Source: Bremia lactucae
Lineage: Eukaryota > Oomycota > Peronosporomycetes > Peronosporales > Peronosporaceae
Length of the DNA stretch: 25,828 nt
Assembly (NCBI RefSeq): GCF_004359215.1
Contig: NC_090617.1
Span: forward strand, 2,079,944-2,105,771
Reading direction: 5' to 3'
Shown: one piece after another, positions 9,598 to 18,893 of the stretch
How the letters are laid out: the number at the start of each line of letters is the position of its first letter
Position numbering within the stretch: the first letter of the stretch is position 1
Position numbers and translations under genes: made by a program
Notes under the pieces: model-generated
The model's database searches: none
The model's input: only the letters and a program-made list of their open reading frames with translations
What the model was told of the DNA's origin: nothing

Positions 9598-9820
9598 GCA
9601 AAATGCAAAGTAAATATATTAAGGTCCTTAGTTCGCAAACCTATTGCTACCTCTAAGCCAATCATTACTTCTAGCCAATCATAGTTCATAGAACCTTCTA
9701 GAAGCTTGTGACGTCATCTACTGACGTCATCTGCTGACGTCACACTATGACGTCATTACCGGTATATACTGGTACATACTGGTAGTCTCTTGGTCAGGTC
9801 GAGCCGCTTCCTTGCCAACA
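9598..9820 (-). repeat. Family C LTR inserted in A3 (partial)
   Basis: On the minus strand it starts TGTTGGCAAGG at 9820 and matches the C 5' LTR (22998-23220) closely, until it enters the N run. A3 sequence resumes at 9821 (tatgccacgg) where A2 reads gcatatgccacgg, so the right boundary is exact to within the shared CA. Whether this is a solo LTR or the end of a whole C element cannot be told, because the other end is in the gap. It is the best preserved of the three C LTRs, with all four TGACGTCA sites intact. Confidence 0.88.
9709..9755 (-). promoter_or_regulatory. Ladder of four TGACGTCA palindromes at 13-bp spacing (family C LTR)
   Basis: TGACGTCA occurs at 9709-9716, 9722-9729, 9735-9742 and 9748-9755, each exactly 13 bp after the last. 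The octamer is the classic CRE/ATF site bound by bZIP dimers. Two CCAAT motifs (GCCAATCA) lie about 20 to 55 bases downstream in LTR sense, followed by TATA-like AATATATTTA. The layout looks like an upstream activating region of the C promoter. Binding is inferred, not shown. Confidence 0.6.
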
Positions 9821-12480
9821 TATGCCACGGGTGTCAAGAAGGAAAAATGGTACAGCGACCGTTTCCAAGTAACCCGAACAAGCAGCACTACGACCCGTTC
9901 GAGCTTCTACACATCGACACTTGCGGACCCATGGAAGTTGAATCGCTGGGTGGAAGCAAGTACTTGCTACTAATCGTCGATGAAGGCAGCGGATGCATGA
10001 AGGACTTCGGTCTGCGCGCCAAGTCTGATAGTGAAGAGTGTATCAAGAGATACATCAATGCGGTGCAGACGCAGTTTGACTTCAAGGTCAAGTTCGTTCG
10101 ACATGATGGTGCACGAGAATTCGCGACAACTTCGATCAAGGCATTTTACGATGATCAAGGAATCGAGCAGCAAGTCACTGTTCCGTATGCGCACCAGACG
10201 AATGGCACGGCAGAACGGGCAATCCGGACTATCGTAACGATTGGCCGCAGCATGCTCCACTACGCAAAATTAGACAAGTGTTTCTGGGCTGAGGCAGCAA
10301 TGACAGCAATATACATCAAGAATCGACTGCCATCGCCCAAGTACCAAGATCAGACTCCGTTCGAGATCATCAACGGATCTCGACCAAGTGTCAAACACAT
10401 GCGAGTTTTTGGCTGCCGTGCGTTCGTGCTGACTCCAAAAGAAAAGAGATCGAAGTGGGATCCGAAGTCCCATGAAGGACTGTTTATGGGGTACGAAGAA
10501 GCATCAAAGGCATACCGCATTTACGACATTGAAACGGATCAGGTGGTGATATCTCGCGATGTCACGTTCGACGAATCGACGTTTGGGTTCGCACAGACGC
10601 CTCTACAAGATGTTGTTGATGATACCTTATTGGATTTTGACACGATGAGCATCAGTAGTGAACCTGCCACCACGGAGTTCAAGCAAACAGGCAAGCGCAA
10701 GAACCGTTCAAACAGCCAAGAACAAGTGTTTAAACGACCAGCTTGCCGCGGAGCCGGGTTAGAAGAAGCAAGTGCGCCGGATGACTTCGAGTTGCGCCAC
10801 CAAAAACGACGTTCGAATGTTCGAGCTAACCGGGACGAAGAGCAAAAGGACAATGATATGGATGATGATGACGACACCCACCACGGTTTTTGGCAAGCAA
10901 GCGTGAATGCAGTTGAGGGCGCTGATTTATCCGAACCAACAACGTTTGAAGACGCGATTAATGGGCCAGATCGAGTACACTGGCGTAAGGCGATCTGTGC
11001 GGAGCTAGACTCAATGAAACTCCGTAGCGTATTTCGAGCAACGAAGCTGCCAGCTGGGCAGCACACCATTGGGACCAAGTGGGTATTCAAGATCAAGCGC
11101 AAGGCTGACGGAAACATCGATAAATACAAGGCACGTCTCGTTGCCAAGGGTTTCAAGCAAAAGTATGGCATCGACTACACGGAGACGTTTTCACCAGTAG
11201 TCAAGTACGTGACGCTGCGCATGGTGATTGCACTCACAAAGTACTTCGACTGGACACTGGACCAACTGGACGTGGTGACAGCTTTTCTGTATGGAGAAAT
11301 GAAGGAAAGAGTATTCTGTGCGGTCCCAGAAGGAGTCGACGTCAATAAAGATTTTGATTGCTTTGAACTGGTTAAAGCAATCTACGGACTAAAACAAGCT
11401 TCACGGGTATGGAATGACACTTTTCATGAGTTTGTTTGCTCCATCGGATTTCAAGTCTCCGATTTTGATCCGTGCCTTTATCTCAAGATTGCAAACGGAG
11501 AGTGCGTGCTATTGTTGGTCTATGTTGATGATGTACTGGTGACTGGGAGTTCAATTGAAATGATTGCGCACACCAAGAAAGACTTAAAGTCACGTTTTGA
11601 GATGACTGATAGTGGCAAGTGCGCTTTTGTCCTCGGCATCGAGCTGGTAGACAACAATGACGGAAGCGTGACGATGTGCCAGCGACGCTACGTGGACGAT
11701 GTTCTCAAGCGTTTCGGCATGAGTGACTGCAAAGCTGTCATCAGCCCAATGGACATCAGCTCTCGACTAACGTCAAGCAACGCAGCAACTAAAATCAACG
11801 TTCCGTTTCGTGAAGCAGTGGGTGCTTTAATGCACTTGATGACCGCGACACGACCAGACATTGCCTTCGCCGTGGGTTACGTGTCGCGTTTTATGGAAAA
11901 CCCACAAGTCGAGCATTGGATGGCGGTGAAGCGCATCCTTCGATACTTGCAAGAAACCAAGTCGCATGGAATCTGCTTTAAGCCTGGCAACAATGTGGAT
12001 TTTTGCGGCTACTCGGATGCAGACTGGGCCGGTGATCATGCAGACCGCAAGTCGACTTCAGGATACGCGTTTATTCTCATGGGCGCTCCTGTAAGCTGGG
12101 GGAGCAAGAAACAATCAAGTGTGTCGCTGTCAACAAGTGAAGCCGAATATATCGCGCTAAGTTTAGCGATTCAAGAAGGCAAGTGGGTGCATCGACTACT
12201 GCGCGAAATCCTAGACGCGGCAGCAAACAAGTCTGAACCAATGCTTAAGATCATGGAAGACAACCAGTCGTGTATCAAGATGACGAAGAATCCGGTAAAC
12301 CATGGTCGTGCGAAACATATCGACATCAAGTATCACCACATTCGTGATGAAGTAAAGCGTGGTGATGTCAAGTTGGAATACTGCGAGACTTCGAAGATGT
12401 TGGCGGATATCATGACGAAAGGACTGCCAGGACCGCGTCACAAGGAATTAACGACAGCGCTTGGCATACACGCGTGTTAG
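9821..12480 (+). CDS. A3 pol: integrase, RT and RNase H (5' truncated, open frame)
   Basis: From the Cys pair of the integrase zinc domain ([10 protein letters not shown]) the frame is open to TAG at 12478-12480. The integrase core has [16 protein letters not shown] and the Glu of NGTAER in the D,D35E layout. RT has GTKWVFK, LDVVTAFLYGEM and YVDD. RNase H has SDADWAGD, STSEAEY and EDNQS. The linker holds the basic motif (10693-10749) and an Asp-rich run (DMDDDDD). No stop or frameshift is visible, unlike A1 and A2. The open frame continues upstream into the C LTR (to about 9790), but that is a chance fusion and not a real start. The protease and the integrase histidines are not visible, so this copy cannot make a complete polyprotein as assembled. 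Confidence 0.92.
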
Positions 12481-12493
12481 CATTGAGGGGGCG
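12481..12493 (+). other. A3 polypurine tract
   Basis: cattgagggggcg follows the pol stop and is identical to the other A copies. Confidence 0.8.
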
Positions 12494-12763
12494 TATTGAG
12501 GGTTATGGGTTTCAGGTAATGTACACAACCCAAACCGGTCCAATCCGAACCGCGGTTAAACATAGCATCTACTTATATTATAGTATAGTTAGATGCAGTA
12601 TGTAGAAATGAGTGGTTTCGAGAAGTAAAAGTGTAAGCCCCAATAAATCAATCACTTCCAAATATTCCTTCTCCTTCACAAGTCGTCTTCACCTTTCAAG
12701 TGCAGACTTCTCTCGTGTTCTTCAAGCCTCCTTCTCTCTTCCAGTGCTCGGTACCCTTTAACA
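12494..12763 (+). repeat. Family A LTR, 3' LTR of A3
   Basis: It starts TATTGAGGG and ends CTTTAACA. It seems identical by eye to the first LTR of the tandem (3965-4234). The next base begins B5 sequence (gcggaaagag), which does not match the left flank of the tandem. Confidence 0.93.
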
Positions 12764-12958
12764 GCGGAAAGAGCAAACGTCAGTAAACTTAATCCAGCAT
12801 TAAAGCATTGAGCCCAGAGCCAGTAAAGTCCATCAACAAGACGCCCTGAAGGCACAACCTCATCGAGCTAACGCCAAACAAGCATTTCGGCACCATCAAA
12901 CATGGAGACCTTGGTTAACATCTCGTTGGTAGAAGACATGGTACTTGGGCTCATAATC
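12764..12958 (-). pseudogene. B5: truncated 5' end of a diverged family B element
   Basis: Read on the minus strand this follows an LTR and primer-binding site and encodes the same gag start fused to the pre-integrase region ([14 protein letters not shown], then RLVDGLYWL) as B1 and B6, so it carries the same large deletion. The body is clearly more diverged than in B1 or B6 and has a TAG shortly after the fusion. It is cut off at 12764 by the A3 3' LTR. The fragment is too short to say more. Confidence 0.75.
12947..12958 (-). other. B5 primer-binding site
   Basis: GATTATGAGCCC on the minus strand, next to the LTR end, is identical to those of B1 and B6. Confidence 0.7.
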
Positions 12959-13229
12959 TGATAGAATAAACGAGACAAAGCGAAGCGAGAAGGAGCAAAG
13001 AGCAGCAAGGGTGAAAGGGTGGTAAACCGAATTGAAGACACTTGAGCAGGAGAAGACATATTTGGAAGTGATTGATTGATTGGGGATTACACTTCTACTT
13101 TTCGAAACCACTCATTTCTACATAGTGCATTTAACTATACTATAATATACGTGAATGCTATGTTTAATCGTGGTTCGGATTGGACCGGTTTGGGTTGTGT
13201 ACATTACCTGTAACCCATAACCCTCAATA
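12959..13229 (-). repeat. Family B LTR, 3' LTR of B6 and 5' LTR of B5 (271 bp)
   Basis: A polypurine tract (cattgagggccg, 13241-13230) precedes it and a primer-binding site follows it. I count about seven differences in 271 positions against the other B6 LTR at 16375-16645. Confidence 0.9.
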
Positions 13230-14075
13230 CGGCCCTCAATGCGAGCTCGCTTGAATGCCGAAAGCCGCTGTCATTTCCTTGTGGCATGGACCGTGTAGTG
13301 CCTTAGTCAAAATGTCTGCGAGCATAACCGAAGTCTCGCAATAGTCGACCTTGACTTCTTCTTGTTTTATCTTTCCACGAATCTGGTGGTACTTGATGTC
13401 GATATGTTTAGCGCGGCCATGATTTACAGGATTCTTTGTCATCTTGATGCATGGCTGATTGTCTTTAAAAATTACAAACTCGGGTGTAGAATAAACGGCA
13501 GCAATTATAATCTCACAAAGCAAGCGATAAATCTATTTGCCTTCTTTGATTGCCAGACTAAGTGCAATGTATTCCGCCTCGCTAGTGGAAAGTGAGACGC
13601 TTGATTATTTCTTTCAGCCCCAACCTATGGGCGCACTAAGTAACATGTACGTGTAGCCCGAAGTCGATTTGCGATCAGCAAGATTTCCAGCCCAGTCTGC
13701 ATCAGAGTATCCACAAAAACCAATCTTATCGCTTGGGTTGTAACAGATTCCATGCGTCTTGGTGCCTTGTGAATATCAAAAGATACGCTTAACTGCAACG
13801 CAGTGTTCTTCTTGGAGATTCTCCATAAAGCGTGATACATATCCGACGGCGTACGCAATATCTGGGCGCGTTACAGTCGTAAGTGGCATCAGTGCACCAG
13901 CTGCTTCGCGAGATGGAGCGTCCACTTTGGTAGCTGCATTACTTGGGGGCAGCCGAGAGCTTACATCAACCGAACTCACTACAGCTTTGCTTTCGTCCAT
14001 GCCAAAACGTTTGAGAATATCGTCCACATAGCGACGCTGACACATGGTCAAGCTACCCTCTGGGTTGTCTATCAG

Positions 14076-14501
14076 CTCGATGCCAAGAACAAAGGCACAC
14101 TAGCCACTGTCCGTCATCTCAAAGCGTGTCTTGAGGTCATTCTTGGTACGTGTGACCAATTTAGGCAAGCTGCCAGTAACCAGCACATCGTCTTCGTAGA
14201 TCAGCACAAGCACACAATGTCCGTCCAAAATCTTTTGATATAGACATGAGTCGAATGCTGATACGTGAAAGCCAATAGAGCATATGCACTCGTTGCCGAG
14301 ACAAAAGGCACACTTGCCACTGTCCGTCATCTCAAAGCGTGTCTTGAGGTCATTTTTGGTATGTGTGACCAATTTAGGCAAGCTGCCAGTAACCAGCACA
14401 TCGTCTTTGTAGATCAGCACAAGCACACAAATGTCCGTCCAAAATCTCTAGATATAGACATGGGTCGATTGCTGATACTTGAAAGCCAATAGAGCATATA
14501 T
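14076..14501 (-). repeat. Tandem 213-bp duplication of the RT active-site segment in B6
   Basis: Units 14076-14288 and 14289-14501 align with a constant 213-bp offset (71 codons, in frame). Each encodes CSIGF..AFDSCLYQ, LVLIY(K/E)DDVLVTG and TRFEMTDSGKCAF. B4 has the same duplication (24411-24836). B3 has a single copy. Confidence 0.88.
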
Positions 14502-16362
14502 ACTCGTCAAACGTTTCATTCCATACGCGCGACGCTTGTTTGAATCCGTAGATAGCCTTGACCAGTTATAAACAATTAAAATTGTCATCAAGCTGAACAC
14601 ATTCGGGGATTTCGCAATAAACTTGTTCTTTTATGATTTTATACAGGAATGCAGTTACCACATCTAGCTGGTCGAGAGGTCACTTGATAAACTTGGCAAT
14701 AGTAATAACCATACGCAGTGTCACATACTTGACAACCGGCGATAAGGTTTCGGTGTAATCAATGCCGTACTTCTGTCTGAAGCCCTTCGCGAAGAGGCGA
14801 GCGTTGCACTTGTCGATATATCCATTTTCTCTGCGCTTGATCTTAAACACCCATTTGGTACCGATGGTACGTTGATCGTGTGGCAGCTTGGCAGCACGAA
14901 GCATACCACGCAGACGCATGGACTGGAGTTCCCTACGAATTGTCTCGCGTCAATGAACTTGCTGCGGTCCATTTATTACCTTTTGGAAAGACTTCGGCTT
15001 GATAAGTCGATCGATGCTTCAACGGCATTAGCAGTTGCACGCCAAAAACGAGGAGAAGCAGCTTTGACATCTTGGCCATCATTCTTTTCTTTATCGTCTT
15101 CCATCCGCGAGTCAACGGGCGCGCTTGCTTCTTCAAGACCATTCTGTGTCGAACAGCAGGTTATTTCTGGGTAGATTTCTCTTTTCACTTGAGCGACCAT
15201 TTCGCTTTCTTGACTGCTTGTACTTCATTTTTGGGGCAGCACAGTCATCAATTTTAGATCTTCAAATTTCAAATCATTGACATCTTCGTCCAAGCTTATT
15301 GACAGAGACCCGAAAACATTCTCATCGAAGTTAACATCGTGATAATGATAACTTGCCCTGCATCGACGTCAAAGACTCGATAAGCTTTAGATATTTCTTC
15401 GTAACCGAGAAAAATTCCGACGCGAGCCTTAGGGTCCCTTTTGAGTCGATTTTTTCTTTAGAGTCAGAATGTACGTCCGGCAGCCAAATACACGCATGTG
15501 TTATTTACTTGGTTTCGACTCTTGGACAATCTCGTAGGGAGTCTTGTGCTCAACCTTTGGTGACGGCAGTCAATTCATGACGTATATGGCTGTCATTGCT
15601 ACCTCATCCCAGAAGCACTTGTCAAGCTTGGCGTGATGCAGTATACTGTGCCTTATTGCAACAATCGTCCGAATAGCACGCTCTGCCGTCCCATTAGTCT
15701 GGTGGGCGTACGGAACTGTAGTTTGCTGCTCAATTCCTTCATCTTCGCAGAAAGTCTTGATCGAGCTTGTCGCGAACTCACGAGCTCCATCGTTCCGTAC
15801 ACACTTTATTTCTTATAAAACTGTGTCTGGATCTTCATGATGTAGCTCCTGATGTGGCCTTCACTGTCCGATTTGACTTGCATGCAAGCACCCTTTATAC
15901 ATCCGCTAGCTTCATCAACAATGAGTAGCAGATACTTGCTCCTCCAACTGACTCTTGTTCCATGGGACCGCAAATGTTGAGATATAGCAATTTGAAGATT
16001 CATAATGATGCTTGTCGCGGTTGCTCGGGAACGGTATTTGAACCATTCTTCCTTGATGACAGCCACGGCAAGTGCTTGACAAATTTTGTGTCATCGACGT
16101 ACTTGCATCCTTTATCATGTCCATGTTGACCATTTTGCGTAGCACTTGAACTGGAGCATGATTCATACGCGCGTGCAGATCAATCGTCTTTAAACTTGTT
16201 GCCGCATTAGCAGATCGTTGAGCCGTACGCAGCCAGTAGAGTCCATCAACTAGATCCGCTGTTGTCACTACTTAATACGAGTCCTTACGCGAAACACGCA
16301 TTTCGGCACCATCAAACATGGAGACCTTGGTTAACATCTCGTTGGTAGAAGACATGGTACTT

Positions 16363-16374
16363 GGGCTCATAATC
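16363..16374 (-). other. B6 primer-binding site, overlapping the gag start codon
   Basis: GATTATGAGCCC on the minus strand directly follows the LTR end (CTATCA). The gag ATG is at 16370-16368. Confidence 0.75.
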
Positions 16375-16645
16375 TGATAGAATAAACGAGACAAAGCGAA
16401 GCGAGAAGGAGCAAAGAGCAGCGAGGGTGAAAGGGTGGTAAACCGAAGTGAAGACACTTGAGCAGGAGAAGACATATTTGGAAGTGACTGATTTATTGGG
16501 GATTACACTTCTACTTCTCGAAACAGCTCATTTCTACATAGTGCATTTAACTATACTATAATATACGTGAATGCTATGTTTAATCGTGGTTCGGATTGGA
16601 CCGGTTTGGGTTGTGTACATTACCTGTAACCCATAACCCTCAATA
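16375..16645 (-). repeat. Family B LTR, 5' LTR of B6 and 3' LTR of B3 (271 bp)
   Basis: It starts TATTGAGGG and ends CTATCA on the minus strand. Unlike the other B LTRs it retains AATAAA before the putative initiator. An ATG at 16475, a few bases after the initiator-like TCACTTCC, opens a frame that runs 35 codons into the gag ATG without a stop. The same is true of the LTRs at 1822 and 12959. Confidence 0.9.
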
Positions 16646-18708
16646 CGGCCCTCAATGCGAGCTCGCTTGAATGCCGAAAGCCGCTGTCATTTCCTTGTGG
16701 CATGGACCGTGTAGTGCCTTAGTCAAAATGTCTGCGAGCATAACCGAAGTCTCGCAATAGTCGACCTTGACTTCTTCTTGTTTTATCTTTCCACGAATCT
16801 GGTGGTACCTGATGTCGATATGTTTAGCGCGGCCATGATTTACAGGATTCTTTGTCATCTTGATGCACGGCTGATTGTCTTTAAAAATTACAAACACGGG
16901 TGTAGAATAAACGGCAGCAATATAATCTCACAAAGCAAGCGATAAATCTATTTGCCTTCTTTGATTGCCAGACTAAGTGCAATGTATTCCGCCTCGCTAG
17001 TGGAAAGTGAGACGCTTGATTATTTCTTTCAGCCCCAACTTATGGGCGCACTAAATAACATGTACGTGTAGCCCGAAGTCGATTTGCGATCAGCAAGATT
17101 TCCAGCCCAGTCTGCATCAGAGTATCCACAAAAACCAATCTTATCGCTTGGGTTGTAACAGATTCCATGCGTCTTGGTGCCTTGTGAATATCAAAAGATA
17201 CGCTTAACTGCAACTCAGTGATCTTCTTGGAGGTTCTCCATAAAGCGTGATACATATCCGACGGCTTATGCAATATCTGGGCGCGTTACAGTCGTAAGTG
17301 GCATCAGTGCACCAACTGCTTCGCGAAATGGAGCGTCCACTTCGATAGCTTTATTACTCGGGGGCAGCCGAGAGCTTACATCAACCGGACTAACTACAGC
17401 TTTGCTTTCGTCCATGCCAAAACGTTTGAGAATATCGTCCACATAGCGACGCTGACATATGGTCAAGCTACCCTCTGGGTTGTCTATCAGCTCGATGCCA
17501 AGAACAAAGGCACACTAGCCACTGTCCGTCATCTCAAAGCGTGTCTTGAGGTCATTCTTGGTACGTGTGACCAATTCGGGCAAGCTGCCAGTAACCAGCA
17601 CATCGTCTTCGTAGATCAGCACAAGCACACAATGTCCGTCCAAAATCTTTTGATATAGACATGAGTCGAATGCTGATACTTGAAAGCCAATAGAGCATAT
17701 ATACTCGTCAAACGTTTCATTCCATACGCGCGACGCTTGTTTGAATCCGTAGATAACCTTGACCAGTTATAAACAAATTAAATTGTCATCAAGCTGAACA
17801 CATTCGGGAAATTCGCAATAAACTTGTTCTTTCATGATTTTATACAGAAATGCAGTTACCACATCTAGCTGGTCGAGAGGTCACTTGATAAACTTGGCAA
17901 TAGTAATAACCATACGCAGTGTCACATACTTGACAACCGGCGATAAGGTTTCGGTGTAATCAATGCCGTACTTCTGTCTGAAGCCCTTCGCGACGAGGCG
18001 AACGTTGCACTTGTCGATAGATCCATTTTCTCTGCGCTTGATCTTAAACACCCATTTGGTACCGATGGCACGTTGATCGTGTGGCAGCTTGGCAGCACGA
18101 AGCATACCACGCAGACGCATGGACTGGAGTTCCCTACGAATTGTCTCGCGTCAATGAACTTGCTGCGGTCCATTTATTACTTTTTGGAAAGACTTCGGCT
18201 CTGATAAGTCGATCGATGCTTCAACGGCATTAGCACTTGCACGCCAAAAACGAGGAGAAGCAGCTTTGACATCTTGGCCATCATTCTTTTCTTCATCGTC
18301 TTCCATCCGCGAGTCAACGGGCGCGCTTGCTTCTTCAAGACCATTCTGTGTCGAACAGCAGGTTATTTCTGGGTAGATTTCTCTTTTCACTTGAGCGACC
18401 ATTTTGCTTTCCTGACTGCTTGTACTTCATTTCTGGGGCAGCACAGTGATCAATTTTAGATCTTCAAATTTCAAATCATTGACATCTTCGTCCAAGCTTA
18501 TTGACAGAGACCCGAAAACATACTCATCGAAGTTAACATCGTGATAATGATAACTTGCCCTGCATCGACGTCAAAGACTCGATAAGCTTTAGATGTTTCT
18601 TCGTGACCGAGAAAAATTCCGACGCGAGCCTTAGGGTCCCTTTTGAGTCGGTTTTTTCTTTAGTGTTTGAGTGTACGTGCGGAGTAAATATATTCATGTG
18701 TTATTTCT
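16646..18708 (-). pseudogene. B3: 3' part of a family B element (post-integrase linker, RT, RNase H)
   Basis: On the minus strand it starts just after the integrase core (equivalent to B6 about 15506) and runs through the linker, RT and RNase H to the polypurine tract. It has one copy of the RT active-site segment (YEDD), so it lacks the 213-bp duplication of B6 and B4. It shares with them the frameshift after the KKKST equivalent, the TGA before LDQLDV and the TGA/TAA in the RNase H region. Its upstream end is joined to a truncated family C LTR at about 18709, through a short patchwork of B and C bases. Confidence 0.87.
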
Positions 18709-18893
18709 CAAACCTATTGCTACTTCTAAGCCAATCATTACTTCTAGCCAATCATAGTTCATAGAACCTTCTAGAAGCTTGTGACGTCATCTACTGACGT
18801 CATCTACTGATGTCACACTATGACGTCATTACCGGTATATACTGGTACATACTGGTAGTCTCTTGGTCAGGTCGAGCCGCTTCCTTGCCAACA
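18709..18893 (-). repeat. Family C 3' LTR, lacking its terminal 70 bases
   Basis: It starts TGTTGGCAAGG at 18893 (minus) and follows the 5' LTR to the CAATAGGTTTG equivalent. The remaining part (5' LTR 22966-23035, including TATA and initiator motifs) is replaced by B3 sequence. Four CRE-like sites are at 18782, 18795, 18808 (TGATGTCA) and 18821. Confidence 0.87.

Larger units (their letters stand above)
8311..12763 (+). mobile_element. A3: family A Ty1/copia element, interrupted by a family C LTR and an N gap
   Basis: LTRs at 8311-8580 and 12494-12763 enclose an element with intact gag codons (8585-9340) and intact pol codons (9821-12480). Between them lie 257 N and 223 bases of a family C LTR. 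Compared with A2, 643 bases of A sequence (4995-5637: protease, pre-integrase region and part of the integrase zinc domain) are not visible. They are either in the unsized gap or deleted. Of the three A copies, A3 has the fewest visible lesions and may have been functional until the C insertion. Confidence 0.9.
13230..16374 (-). pseudogene. B6 internal region: degenerate gag-pol with a gag-protease deletion and RT duplication
   Basis: On the minus strand: ATG at 16370-16368, about 20 gag residues to FDGA, fusion to the pre-integrase region, TAA at 16274-16272, HHCC remnants, integrase core fragments ([13 protein letters not shown], then a shifted frame with the DGAREF and NGTAER equivalents), linker, RT (TIGTKWVFKIKRR, YGIDYTETLSPVVKYV), a TGA where family A has Trp or Asp just before LDQLDVVTAF, two copies of the active-site segment (YKDD and YEDD instead of YVDD), and RNase H with TGA and TAA in SWGSKKQ. 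Several lesions are identical in B2, B3 and B4. No enzyme can be active. The sequence is about 80 percent like family A in RT by eye. Confidence 0.88.
12959..16645 (-). mobile_element. B6: complete but defective family B copia element (3.7 kb)
   Basis: Two 271-bp LTRs bound an internal region of 3145 bases with primer-binding site and polypurine tract, so the element is structurally complete. It is shorter than A2 (internal 4076 bases), chiefly because most of gag, the zinc knuckle and the protease are deleted. Both LTRs are shared with neighbours (B5 on the left, B3 on the right), so no target-site duplication can exist at its ends. About seven LTR differences suggest it is older than A2, if the two LTRs really date from one insertion. 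Confidence 0.88.

Noticed and set aside
9709..9755. Regular 13-bp repeats considered as a CRISPR-like array.
   Set aside because: The units are short palindromes with 5-bp spacers inside an LTR. They are far too small for CRISPR repeats and occur in every C LTR.
9790..9820. Open frame starting in the C LTR and running into the A3 integrase.
   Set aside because: It is a chance in-frame junction. Its first codons are antisense C LTR sequence and would begin at a TTG, not an ATG.
15140..15680. Stretch in B6 with short plus-strand frames, considered as a possible captured gene.
   Set aside because: On the minus strand it reads as the B linker and late integrase (LGYEEISKTYRVFD and following), matching B4 in inverted orientation.
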